Origin: Sipunculus nudus
Taxonomy: Eukaryota; Annelida; Sipuncula; Golfingiida; Sipunculidae
DNA length: 64,000 bases
Reading direction: 5' to 3'
NCBI GenBank assembly: GCA_026874595.1
Contig: CM049315.1
Coordinates: 71,527,416 to 71,591,415, forward strand
Below the pieces are notes generated by a model. It worked only from the letters and a program-made list of their open reading frames with translations. It was not told the DNA's origin and did no database searches. Position 1 is the stretch's first letter. Each line of letters starts with the position of its first letter. Positions 10,060-20,987 of this stretch are shown one piece after another. Made by a program: the position numbers and the translations under genes.

Positions 10060-10560
10060 TGAGGTAACCCATTTCCCAGAAGCCAGAGGTTTTCGCAAAA
10101 GAAGCGGAAATTCCATACCCACTGAATGTCATTCATTGACCGTGGTTTTTGAAGAAACAACCGCATACTGTATATGATTAAGTTCGCATGTTTGCACGTT
10201 GTCATTTTTTATTTCTGGTGAAAGCTCTGATAAGAGAAAATAGATTTATTTCTTCAGACTGCCTTTGGATTACGTTAAGCATGCATGTACAGTATAAGCT
10301 ATAAGGTTGTCTAACAAAACGGCTCTTCATTTCTACAAATCGCGGTTATTCAAAGAGCAAATTGGTTTTCACTGGCCTTGTATTTCCCGGTGCATGCAAA
10401 CTTGAACATTGATTACCCCACGTAGATACATAAAATCCAACAAAAGTTATGTATATGTGTTCTTGTGTTATGATAAATTAACATTATTTGCCTGGACTTT
10501 CCACGGAACTGGGTACTGACCATGGGTTCAAAATGACGACTTATCCACAAAGTTAGTCTA
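10060..10560 (+). repeat. Diverged duplicate, copy 1
   Basis: Shares ordered blocks with 11990-12640: TTTTCGCA(A/C)A(A/C)GAAGCGG, CATTCATTG(A/G)(C/T)(C/T)GTGG, GGTTATT, TTTCA(A/C)TGGCCT, ACATTGATTAC(C/A)CC, and GGACTTTCCAC. No protein reading is conserved between the copies, so it is a non-coding duplicate or an old repeat family. Confidence 0.6.
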
Positions 10561-10740
10561 TCAAATGAGGAAACCTTATTACATACGAGGATAAACATAA
10601 GCATTGTACAATCATTCGTCATCTTCACGTTTGAGTCTGAGCATATCTTACTCAAGATCAACATTAATTTAGTAACTAAATGTGTACCGTTATATAATTT
10701 AAGGGAATTGTATAATTTGTTGTAAACTGGATTTAGAGTA

Positions 10741-10791
10741 CACGCACACACACACACACACCATCACACACACACATATATATATATATAT
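10741..10791. repeat. (CA)n/(TA)n microsatellite
   Basis: Runs of ACACACAC broken by ATC, then TATATATA. Confidence 0.9.
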
Positions 10792-10799
10792 CTTTATTT

Positions 10800-11985
10800 C
10801 GATACCGATTGACGTGTAGAGGACTATATACAGTAACGATACAGATATGGCGTGTAAGCGTGTGTGTGTTTTATTTATCACTACAGTCTTGCTGATACAA
10901 ATGGTTCTTTCCAGGCTGTTCTGTGTCTTCTGTACCAACAGGTTTTCTCTAGCTGTTAGAGGCATGCCAGAATCAAGGATTTCAGTTAAATTTCTTATCA
11001 TTATTTAAATATTTAAAAATAAAGTTTTAATTTACCAAGTATATAATTAACAGGTCCAAGGATAGCCAAGACCAGTATATTATAACATATATAGAAAATC
11101 TGTAACAATACTCACACTTGCTTAATTAACCAAAGTTTCAGTCTAAAGGGGACTTAATTAGTCACTAATAACCGGAGGGTAAGAAACGCATGATGAAATG
11201 GTTGCACTAAATCACAAAGCAGGGTCGTAGTCTGCGCATGTGTCAATGGAGAATCTGATGCAAAGAAGGAGAAGCCGCGGTGCCCGACCTATTGACCAAG
11301 TACGGGCCGAGCCAGCTCCCTCAAAGTGGAGAAGTATAATTCTATCTCTATGGTATGAATGTTTTGAATCTGCTTTGTGCATGTGGAGTCAGGAGAAATT
11401 TTGGACTAACAGGGAAATGAGTTATAGCTATATCAGGTATAATTCTGCAGATGCCACTCCAAGCCAAGCGCAGAGGTGTCCAAGCGTAGGTTCCAGCGCA
11501 GCTCCAGTTCCCCCTATATCCAAGACGAAATGAGAACTTGGGACGAGTCAGCAGAGCAACAGCACCCAGCGACCAACGTCTGAACATCCCGGTCACCAGC
11601 ATGGAGATAGTTTGGCGCAGGTCTATAACCTATATAATGAATGATTGTAGAGAGATCTTTGTTTTCATCATTGGCCAGGATGCTGATACACGCAGAGCAA
11701 ACTGAAACTCAGCACAATGTTTATATAAGTACAATCAGTGAACGTATATCCTTTCCTAGTTTGTTAATTTAACTAACACCTTTATCTTATTCCCACTATC
11801 TGATCCCTGTTTTTGTTATAATGTACAGCTATTAATCTTATTATTAAACATTATTTATGTTACAAGGAATGTATACATAGTTATTATCATTAATACTACC
11901 GGCACTCTCCATGGCTCAGATGGTGACGTTGGTAGTGTTTAGAGGTAGTGGAAACCGGACGACTCCGTTTGTGTTTATGCCTCGC
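10800..11985. other. No gene seen
   Basis: A more GC-rich island at 11230-11610 has open frames on both strands but none with recognisable motifs; the rest is AT-rich spacer. Confidence 0.45.
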
Positions 11986-11989
11986 GCTT

Positions 11990-12640
11990 TATCAATTTCC
12001 AGAACCTAAGTTTTCGCACACGAAGCGGGATTTCCTTCGCCTCATTGTAGCATTCATTGGTTGTGGTTACGTCATTTTTTTGTAGTCCTGACGAGAACCA
12101 GCCGATCTATATATAACGATCATTGCTGAATGACAGATGAATGCACAGTCTGAGTGACTGAATCCGTCGAACACACTTGTTTTTCAAAAACCGTGGTTAT
12201 TTAGGCGACATAATGGTTTCAACTGGCCTCGAACATGCAGCTGTTGACATTGATTACACCGCATTTAGCAGGGGCGGATCCAGGATTTTGGAAAGGGGAG
12301 GGTCACTCCCAAGAAGACTGATAGAAAACCTAAAAAAAGGTCCTATATATGGTCCGGAAGGAGGAAGTCAGGGTCGCAAAATTTGATTCGAACCCCTAAA
12401 AAAAGGTTGTTTCGGCTCAATAAAAGGGGGGGGGGGGTCACGACTACCTTGACCCCCCCCCCCCCCCCCCGGATCCGCCACTGTATAGATACAACAACAA
12501 AAAGGGTTAGACCTAAATATTGTCAACTCTTTGCAAGATAAATTAATTGTATTTACTTGGACTTTCCACCATACAAGAGCTGGACACTGAACCTTATGCG
12601 AGGTCGATATGATGACACATCCACACACTATAATATTTAT
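11990..12640 (+). repeat. Diverged duplicate, copy 2 (carries a MITE)
   Basis: Counterpart of 10060-10560 in the same orientation. It is interrupted at 12269-12483 by a short inverted-repeat element that is absent from copy 1, where the flanking blocks (ATTGATTAC...TAGATAC) are contiguous. Confidence 0.6.
12269..12483 (+). mobile_element. Short inverted-repeat element (hAT-like MITE)
   Basis: Left end CAGGGGCGGATCC and right end GGATCCGCCACTG are inverted copies (12 of 13 positions). The interior contains long G and C homopolymers. CAGNGGCGGATCC ends are seen in non-autonomous hAT-like elements of many invertebrates. No clear 8-bp target duplication is visible, so the class is tentative. A related inverted copy is at 32047-32242. 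Confidence 0.65.
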
Positions 12641-12787
12641 CAATACATGTACATTACATGTCTAGTGCCTTTTGATTAGAATACACATGTATAAATGAAT
12701 GCGCCATTTTTCCTGTGCTTATATAAGGTGGTCTGTGTATAGATATTAAGGAATAGTAAAGAATTTAGTGATAATTTCGACTGGATC

Positions 12788-12790
12788 ATA

Positions 12791-12835
<45 letters not shown>
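12788..12835. repeat. (TA)n microsatellite
   Basis: TA tract on the left side of the 12849-13106 element. Confidence 0.9.
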
Positions 12836-12838
<3 letters not shown>

Positions 12839-12848
12839 AACTCGATTT

Positions 12849-13106
12849 AGCGACACCTTACAATAACGACCAGTTTTCACGCTCCCAGTTCTTTTTTAAT
12901 TTTTCTTAGACGACTACCTCGAAAATGCGACAATTTTATCGAGGTTTACCGACCACCTTTAAATAATGACCACTTTTCACGGTCCCAATTTATTTATTTA
13001 TATATTATTATTTTTTTTGCACTTTATATCAGGCTTAGATGACAACCTCGAAATTGCGACCACTTTAACAAGGTCCCATTGTCGGTCGTTCTTTCGAGGT
13101 TTCGCT
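12849..13106. mobile_element. MITE inserted in a (TA)n tract
   Basis: The left end AGCGACACCTTACAATAACG and the inverse of the right end (AGCGAAACCTCGAAAGAACG, both followed by ACC) match at most positions. The interior repeats ACCTCGAAA(A/T)TGCGAC and the sequence around TTTTCACGGTCCCA. TA repeats flank both sides, consistent with TA-targeting such as Tc1/mariner-type elements. No transposase is present. Confidence 0.6.
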
Positions 13107-13107
13107 G

Positions 13108-13109
<2 letters not shown>

Positions 13110-13156
<47 letters not shown>

Positions 13157-13157
13157 C
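13110..13157. repeat. (TA)n microsatellite
   Basis: TA tract on the right side of the MITE. Confidence 0.9.
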
Positions 13158-13520
13158 CTTACTGATTGCCAAAAGTCATGTTGATACAAATGGTTTTATT
13201 CAGTAAAACAAGCTTAGCATTGTTACATTGAATAAAAGTTTTGCATTATTAATACACACACGTGTATACCCAATGTACAATGTACCCAAGACTTTGTGCT
13301 CATACACCCCTAAAAATGAAATAAAATTAAATTAAATTAAAAATAATTAGAGAAAAAAGGGCCACGATTCTGTAGAACAATTTATAATTTTGATCTGAAA
13401 ATTTAAATCAATACTATATAAATCCTGTAACACAACTATAGTCATGGAGGTTTAGGAACTTGACTCACCATGAATGCGTTTATGAGACGTTCATTCCTCT
13501 TGTCCCCTTTTTATAAGACC

Positions 13521-13797
13521 TTTATTAATATATTGGATTCATTTTTATCAAAGGTTATCTTGTTTTTACAGTTAATCCCCTTAAGAGAGTTCATGCACCA
13601 TCATACAGATATATCACTTCTGAAATGATTTTTGCGAATGTCATTGCATTACATGCATTTATTAATATATTGGATTCATTTTTATCAAAGGTTATCTTGT
13701 TTTTACAGTTAATCCCCTTAAGAGAGTTCATGCACCATCATACAGATATATCACTTCTGAAATGATTTTTGCGAATGTCATTGCATTACATGCATTT
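13521..13797 (+). repeat. Perfect 137-bp tandem duplication
   Basis: The unit from TTTATTAATATATTGG to TTGCATTACATGCA occurs twice back to back (13521 and 13658) with no difference seen in 137 bases, plus 3 bases of a third copy. Flanking sequence is unique. Confidence 0.95.
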
Positions 13798-14134
13798 CCA
13801 GTTCAAGATAACGATTTGAACTAGTACCGTTTCTACATATATATACATCCATGTGAGTACAGGTTTTCTGTAATTTGTTTAATTACCGCTCATGAACAAT
13901 TTTATAGTGTTCATTAAGAGAGTTAACTCCACAGAGACTTTGGCTACAGGCTGTATGGCTACAGGGTGGATGTACCATGCAAGCAACGTATCTTTATATA
14001 GATCTTCACGGCAACTGAGCGTTCAATAATATCATGTTGCTAAATGTTCAGATGATCATGTCGCCATGGCAACACCATGGATGATGCATTATGAGCTGAG
14101 GTGTCTATCGGGCGCTATAGGTAAACGGTAGGTG

Positions 14135-14206
14135 TCCCATATGGTCTAGTGGTTAGGATCCCGGCCTTTCACGCCGGTGGCCCGGGTTCGATTCCCGGTG
14201 TGGGAG
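14135..14206 (+). tRNA. tRNA-Glu (anticodon TTC)
   Basis: A 72-nt cloverleaf. The acceptor stem TCCCATA pairs with TGTGGGA (one G-T pair), with discriminator G at 14206. The D-arm contains the A box TGGTCTAGTGGTTAGGAT. The anticodon stem CCGGC/GCCGG encloses loop CTTTCAC with anticodon TTC at 14168-14170. The T-arm contains the B box GGTTCGATTCC. The sequence is typical of eukaryotic nuclear tRNA-Glu, with no CCA encoded. It reads GAA codons. There is no intron. The downstream run of C rather than T means no clear Pol III terminator within 20 bases. Confidence 0.95.
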
Positions 14207-14785
14207 TGCTTATATTTTGAACTAAGGTCCACCGGTCAACCCCCCCCCCCCCCCAGTCAACAAACTTTAATTTATTTTAACCATTGATTGGATCAGGACA
14301 TTGGATACTGCTCTGTAGCTCGTTCTGCAAATCCTGCACGGATATTCAGACACGTTTCTGACAAAAGCCCATCGAACAAAGTACGGTTATCAAATACATA
14401 TATATATAAGTTGGTGTCTTAATTACTGATCAGTCATATTTTTGGTACCAAATACTAGTGACACCAACAGTTGCCGTTATGTTAAGGGAAACAGTTACTT
14501 CCAATTGAATAAAAATTTCACGTGTGTCACGGATAAATAAAATCTCATTTACCTATATATCTGTATCCTTTTATTCATACTTAGGCTATAATTTCTCAGC
14601 AATGCTTGCAAAGATGAAGATCAACACGTTGATTCTGGGTAACCTAGCTCGCATCCAATACAACTTGATGTTTGCGCATTTTTTTTTTTTGTTTGTTTTT
14701 AACGCTTTTAGATACTGAAGGTTGCGACAAAGCACATCAAATACATGGTTTCAAGTTATCAGAAATAATCAAGTAATCAGAATGA

Positions 14786-15140
14786 CTTCTGTTGCTCAGG
14801 GGTAGAGCGCAGGACTCAAACCCGACAGATCGCGAGTTCGAATCTCAGCCGAGGCTGCTGCATTTTACACGGTCGACTCCCACCAAGGGTGAGCGCTCTG
14901 CAGGCTTATTGGGGAGACTGTGCCTAACAGTCATGGTTCACTCATAAACGAGTGCACCTTTCGGGGGTTCTTCGGTGTAATGACCCAGCAATGGGGATGG
15001 CTCACACCAATGACCCGCACGAGTGGTACACCGACCCTTGTTGACACCAGGATTACCGGTAAGCTCCTGTCACGTAGTCCGAAACCGAAATGGAACTCTG
15101 CAGATGTACATAGTAATAGTTAAGCAAGCATTAAACATGT
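14786..15140 (+). mobile_element. tRNA-derived SINE
   Basis: The head looks like a decayed tRNA: A-box-like TTGCTCAGGGGTAGAGCGC near 14792 and B box GAGTTCGAATC at 14834-14844, without a closed acceptor stem. It is followed by a 290-bp GC-richer body and ends near ATTAAACATGTTATTT. This head-plus-unrelated-body layout is that of a tRNA-derived SINE. I cannot name the family. The 67-codon open frame inside it is not a gene. Confidence 0.6.
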
Positions 15141-15144
15141 TATT

Positions 15145-15800
15145 TTCACATTATTATGTGCCTCGTTAAAAGTAAGTCAACAGATATATATCTATCAAAC
15201 TTAAAAATGCTTCGATTTTACATAAAATAACTGATGTCAGTGCACACAACCCTTCACTGTGAAAACGTGACTAGTTGTAGGTACAAGATCTGAGGACAGA
15301 AGTGCATAGCTTAGCCTATTGGTACCAGATAATTCCTATGTTATCCAAATTATTCTGTCACCAAAATTATGCTATATTTCTCATTTCGGTAAACCCACAA
15401 GACAATGCAAAATATTTAAAGTAAAATACATCATATTTGTTGGTTTTCCTCTTCCAATTTTTAAAATCCAAACATTTTGGTAGCAAAAGCTGAAGACGTG
15501 CCATTTTAATTGTGAATTCTGTGGGAGCGTTTAAAGTGTGAAAATCACCATTTTACCCCACACACAGTCAAAACACTAGGGAGTATAATGCAATGGGCCA
15601 TACCCCCTTGTCAAGTCCCCCCGGGATCTACGCCTATGAACGGTATAAAGTTAGGGTTACTTATCAACAAATTAGCTGAAAAACATCACCACTGCAAATA
15701 TATATCAATAAACAGACCATCTTTGCTTAGAGTAGCAACACAGGCGCTTTAAAATTAGAATTTAAATTAAGTATTTGTTTTCAATCAATAATTTGTTTGA
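15145..15800. other. No gene seen; MITE-end-like fragment
   Basis: AT-rich spacer. At 15600-15640 the sequence CCCCCCGGGATCTACGCC resembles an end of the CAGGGGCGGATCC elements, without a partner end. Confidence 0.35.
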
Positions 15801-15804
15801 TTAT

Positions 15805-15808
<4 letters not shown>

Positions 15809-15870
<62 letters not shown>
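15809..15870. repeat. (TA)n microsatellite
   Basis: About 31 TA units. Confidence 0.95.
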
Positions 15871-15875
<5 letters not shown>

Positions 15876-16429
15876 GTTTATATTTTGCTGGATCCCCGCA
15901 TATCCTGTCGAGAAAGGATGTTGGTGCTCTTATGTGATATAGTCGAGGTAATTATGTCAACTGCTGGGGCTAGGCGTCTGTTGCCCTCTAGTCAGGGGCG
16001 TCAATACGGGGAGTGGGGGGGGGGGGGGTATATAAACCCCCCACTTATTAGCAAGGGGGGGGGGTTCAATGTAATCATCCCCTCGATATTCAGAGAATAG
16101 TATTTAAATATTGGAAATGAAATATGTTAAAAACTAGCATTACTAGTTGTAAAGACTTTAGTTCCATTTCTGACTTTAATTTGAAATAATCATACATCTA
16201 TAAGTCCATTTTAGAAATATTACAAACTGGAAACATCATGCCTTATATTATTTAATACGTTATACTTATTTTTAATATATTTGAAATGTGTCACTAGGAA
16301 TATACATGCATGTATACACACATATATATACATAAATATAGAAGGTAGTGTTACCCTCCGATGTAAAGTGCTCTATGGCCTACAAGCTAGGCCAGAGCGG
16401 TATAACTCTGAAGAAAAACAACACTGTTA

Positions 16430-16477
16430 ATTCACAACAGACTGTTTCACGGGATGCGACCCGATCATCAGGTGAAT
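16430..16477 (-). ncRNA. Hammerhead ribozyme, type I (left arm, minus strand)
   Basis: The exact mirror copy of the right-arm ribozyme in the left arm of the palindrome. CTGATGA is at 16471-16465 on the minus strand and the predicted cleavage lies between 16436 and 16435. The two ribozymes point away from each other. Confidence 0.8.
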
Positions 16478-16582
16478 GTGGTTAGAATGAAGCTAACGTC
16501 GTGGTTTGAAAAGCCGAGAGTTTACGAGAATCTCGTAAAGTCTCGGCTTTTCAAACCACGACGTTAGCTTCATTCTAACCAC

Positions 16583-16630
16583 ATTCACCTGATGATCGGG
16601 TCGCATCCCGTGAAACAGTCTGTTGTGAAT
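16583..16630 (+). ncRNA. Hammerhead ribozyme, type I (right arm)
   Basis: Core read directly: helix I ATTCAC (16583-16588), CTGATGA (16589-16595), helix II CGGG-TCGCAT-CCCG (16597-16610) bounded by a U-U apposition, GAAA (16612-16615), one-pair helix III C616-G622 with loop AGTCT, then TT and the predicted cleavage between 16624 and 16625, then GTGAAT (16625-16630) closing helix I. Beyond an internal loop, upstream AACCAC and downstream GTGTT can extend helix I. The expected activity is self-cleavage. The U-U at the base of helix II, where G-C is usual, and a U at the cleavage site are mild oddities. Confidence 0.8.
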
Positions 16631-16671
16631 TAACAGTGTTGTTTTTCTTCAGAGTTATACATAAATATATA

Positions 16672-17264
16672 TATAAATATATGTGTTTTTGAAAAAAAAG
16701 TTGCAAGTCATCAGTGCCGATCAGGAAGAGGGTCGTTTTGAGCAGAAACAGGCTTGCCAATTAGCGTTTATTAGCGTTACTTTCAGGAAATCCCCAAGAA
16801 AGAGCGATTTGGCAGCTTAAGCCTGTTAAATTAAGAAATGGCTCGGGCGGAAGGGCAGCTTTGAGGAAATTAATGTCATTTCGAGCATTAAAATTACGCG
16901 CATTTACGTGGTATATAAATAATGAAAAGATCAGGGGTCAATCAGTTTCGAGTTGTATGCATTCTTTTGTTTGCTTGTTGCATTTATACATTGTTTACCG
17001 TACCGGCAAGAATATTTGATTTTTTATGGATTCTATATATCTCTCTGCCGGTGACTCAGAGGTCCTCGTTACTCTGGGGATAATTAATGACGTCATAGAG
17101 CCCGAGGACAGACTATTGACTGCCGCTATAGAACGGCATGGTTAATACATGATGTGGGTACACATGGGATAAAAGTTTTCCTTTAATTTATAGTATAATG
17201 GGAACGAATCGAAAACATTCACCCAGAAGGGTTTTATTAATACTGAAATTAACAAAAACAAGGC

Positions 17265-17330
<66 letters not shown>

Positions 17331-18625
17331 TCAAAGATTATCCTTGTCTTAATATATAGTCCATGGAGCTTATCAGCATTGCTCTTCGGAAAGGAATAAG
17401 TCCCCCAATACGCCCCTGCCTGTCTTTGGAGGACGATTCGCTTGATATTCGCTTAAACCAATAATGGCATTATCCACCCCATATAATGAACAGTATATAA
17501 AGAAGCATGCAGGAACGCTTACAAAGAGTGGCGACTTTTTAACTGAATGTAAAGTATTTACGCATGGTGTGTTTTTTTTTAAATAAATACAACCCGGATT
17601 CATTTTCCCAAAGATTTCCGTGTCCATTGTGTTTGAATGGTTTCAAGACGCGTCCACGCCGGTACACAGAAGGAATGCCCAGCTTGTCGATTTCTGCGCT
17701 GGGCTGAAAGACACGGGTGCGTTGTGTAAAGTATATCCAATTTCTTGAATATTCGATCTTAAAGGATTCCTTGTAATAAATCTTCAAATGTATACATACA
17801 ATCGTATACATACAATAGTGCCATTGCCATGTATTGATATAAATGCTGGCAGTAGCGCAAATGTTTTTATTTTCTGTTTGCAAGCATTAACAGAGCATGC
17901 ACGGAATATTTATTTTGCAGCAGGATATATGCATGTCACGGGGAATACCTAAACGTCGATTGATCGCTTTTAAACAGAACCTGATCTCGCGTTCGTTAAA
18001 ATGTACGTTAAATTCAGTATCGTTACCCACATTGGATATATAGATTAGATGCATCCATCTATCCGTCAGTGAACTTGTCACATGCAATAATATACTCAAA
18101 ATCCATCATATTCTGTAGGCCTATATATGCTATATTTACACTTGGTTGTTTTTGATTTTTCGACAATTTCCAAGATGAACCTTATTGACTTATGTGCAGC
18201 TAAGATCTGAACAAGTTAAAATAAGATTCCTTTATTACAGAACGTGGAATGCGTGTTAAGAGATTTCATGTGTACCGGCACGGCAGCATGCATGTTTTAT
18301 GTGTGTTGCCCTGGATACCATGCGGAACAGGTAAAAATCGCTACATGTAGCCAATCGTTTTGCCGGATACGCATTCTGCATCCATGCATAAGGAGTCTCA
18401 ATTTATTTTGTCAATACCGATTTTACCCGTTATAACTGTACATGAGGAACCTTAGCTTTATACTCGTATATAGTTTCGCCATGTATAGCCAACCGTAAAA
18501 GAAATCTTTGACTTAATACTGATTCATGGTTGGTTTTCGAGAATAAATAAACACGTAAAACTTTAAATATGACTGAAACCAACTAGTGATTCAATCTGCA
18601 TGCATAGCAGAACCTGAACTGAAAT
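16672..18625. other. No gene seen
   Basis: Contains a (TA)n tract at 17268-17326 and a TGACGTCA (CRE-like) site near 17087. Minus-strand open frames at 17373-17883 show no motifs. Nothing else recognised. Confidence 0.45.
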
Positions 18626-18632
18626 GATAATA

Positions 18633-19896
18633 ACTAGAAAGTTCTGGCATCGGAGATGCCATAGTATCCCTAGTCATTTGGCGGTTCAAGAAGAACAAGT
18701 TCAAGGTCACCAGTCTTAAAATTTTTTTAAAGATCATGGTTCAAATAAATGCTGTATCAAATTTCAGGAGGAAATATGCAGTACTTAACAAGTTATGGGG
18801 ATCACCAAAAAAAATTTACATTTCTGTAGATTTGACCTTGACGTTCAAGGTCAAGGTGGACAATCTTCCGACTCGCCAAAGAGCTTGCTTTAAACAAATG
18901 CTGTATCAAAGTTCATGGAAAAATATGCAGTACTTTACAAGTTATAGGGATAAAAGGAATCCTACATTTCCGCAGATGTGACCTTTAAGATCAAGTTCAA
19001 GGTCACCAATCTTTAAACTCGTGAAAGAGCATGGTTCAAACAAATATATCAAATTTCAGAGGAAAATATGCGGAACTTCAAAAAGTTATGGGGTTGACAA
19101 AAATCCTTTACTTCCGCAGATTTGACCTTGAAGACAAAGGTCAAGGCCACAAGTCTTCACACTCCTCTGTAAACTTGGTTGAAACAATTGGTGTACCAAA
19201 TTTGAGAAAATAATATGCAGTACTTCAGAAGTGATGAGGTTTATAATGATCGTGCTATTTTGCCTGATATGACCTTGAAGGTCAGGCCAAGTTCGTTGGT
19301 TTTCGAATCCGAGAATTCCATATCCACGATTTTTAATTATTCTGATTTTCAGCACAATTCATCAACCCATTCTTCAGAAATCTGTTTTATAGAATTGTTA
19401 CCAAATATGGCCTTAATTAAGGTCAAGGTCGCTCTTCTAATAAAGGTACTGACCTGAATTTTTTAAGAAATTATCCTAGGGCCAATATCTATTCATCTGC
19501 ACAATATGAAAGAAATCTGTCCATTAGTTATTTAATTATATTGCTGACACTATTGTCAAGTGACAGTGATTGGGGCATTAAACGGCAGAAAAACAAGAAA
19601 AGGATTAAAGGTAGCGCCACCAGTCTCCCACATAAGACAAGGCTATCCCAATCTTTATGCATCCTGATTTTTACACCAATCCATTGAGCAATTTTTTTTA
19701 GATATCTCCTATTCTGTGTGATTTTAAGCAAAATTAGACCTGTTCATGGTTGTCACTATCCTGGTAAAGGTCATGACACCAATATCCATGTACGTGTAAA
19801 CCTTGCAAAGGATCTGTGAAATTGTTCTCGCCTGAAAGAAATCTCCGCGACCATAGTCCCTAAACCATATAGTAACCCTTAACTTGTCTGGAGATA
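18633..19896 (+). mobile_element. Repeat family A, copy 1 (inverted-repeat element)
   Basis: Begins CTAGAAAGTT, then a small hairpin (GGCATCGGAGATGCC), then GTATCCCTAGTC. It ends with AGTAACCCTTAACTTGTCTGGAGATA, roughly inverse to the start. The interior holds spaced (T)GACCTTGA(A/C)(G/C)-type blocks and the phrase AAGAAATCTGTCCATTAG. A second copy at 38587-40000 has the same start, hairpin, interior and end. No coding capacity was seen, so it is non-autonomous. Confidence 0.6.
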
Positions 19897-20987
19897 AAAG
19901 AACTACAAACTGCACCAATGTAAAATTCACGGTTTTATAAGATAAACAGTTTTGTAATGACCTTATAGTGACTAAATGTGGCCTATGTTAATCCTGAGTT
20001 TCTAAAAAAAAACTTGTTCCTGTTTTTTCTGTGTGCCTTTCTTATTGAAACAAGGGACCCATGGGTCACGGCGCTCAGCTGAAGTGTGAAATTTTTTGCA
20101 AATGCAAAATATTCTATTGTAATGTTTTTCATACATATAGGCATATAAGAAGCTAGAAGGAAAGGCGCCCTCTTACTTGGTTATAGTATAGTTCTAAATA
20201 TATGATTCCTAAACTAATACTCTGACAAGACTGTCATAAAGAAAACCAGTAAAGGTTTTGAGATACTGTGATGCATATGAAAGATTTAAAGATGGACAGA
20301 CAAGTGCACAGAATGGACTAATACCTTATTTCACTTTCAAGGGAATAATGCATTTAAGTTTATATTAAAGCCTATTTTTTAGCATATCCACTTTTCCATT
20401 AACAGTTTTTATCAGATTACTTTTTTCATTTACAAGTTTTATAAATTTGTAATAAAAACATCTGAAATATAAGTTAAAACATTAGAATTCTAAGTTGCGA
20501 TCATTATTTATCTGGAGTGTAGCTCCTATCGGGTCATATTATGCATACAAATATATTTTATTATTTTTAAATCGCAAATGTTTACACTAAATTTAAAAGA
20601 AATAATTCCACAACATGGAATCTTAATGATTATTCCTCGAATCACTATTAAAAAGTTTTGTACATAGTTTTCAGTACATGCTTTATTTTATTCACAAAAA
20701 TAAAAGGTTCAGTAAATCTGATAAAATTAAACATCTTTTCAAATAAAGTATACACACTGTTGGTTGAATGAGGGACAAACAATATCATTGTGCTAATTAC
20801 TATCTCAGCTATAATTTATTACTGGAATTAATAGTCAATTTCACACCTGGTGAAATTTTTACTCTTCTGATGTAAGGAATTACTTATCTGATTAACATCC
20901 ACACTTTCATAGCAATACACCAATTTATGGACACAATTAAATGTGCACTTTAATCATTGTAACCCTGGTGATACAATACAAAATCTT

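Larger units (their letters stand above)
16341..16656. mobile_element. Penelope-type (PLE) terminal element with palindromic hammerheads
   Basis: A short unique part (16341-16399), itself able to form a hairpin (GCTCT-GGCCTA with TAGGCCAGAGC, 16370-16398), is followed by a 261-bp near-perfect palindrome with a hammerhead ribozyme on each strand. The 14-bp sequence TATACATAAATATA occurs at 16327-16340 and again at 16657-16670, as expected for a target-site duplication, although it is AT-rich. Type I hammerheads with a one-pair helix III are known from the terminal repeats of Penelope-like retroelements, so this is probably an RT-less copy. No GIY-YIG or RT sequence is present in the window. 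Confidence 0.65.
16400..16660. repeat. 261-bp inverted repeat (palindrome)
   Basis: Arms 16400-16529 and 16531-16660 are reverse complements around a single central A (16530). The only mismatch seen is G/G at 16520/16540. Both strands would fold into a 130-bp hairpin. Confidence 0.95.

Noticed and set aside
12966-13184. 72-codon open frame ending in a run of Tyr-Ile
   Set aside because: It is a translation of a (TA)n tract and of MITE sequence; the same applies to frames at 33947-34348 and 50826-51017.
14786-14860. Second tRNA gene
   Set aside because: A and B boxes are present but the acceptor stem does not pair and an unrelated body follows, so it is a SINE head.
16575-16760. 61-codon minus-strand frame across the hammerhead palindrome
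   Set aside because: It is a translation of ribozyme sequence and its flank; the RNA structure explains the region.
17373-17883. Two overlapping minus-strand frames (84 and 114 codons)
   Set aside because: AT-rich composition, different frames, no recognisable domains or start context.
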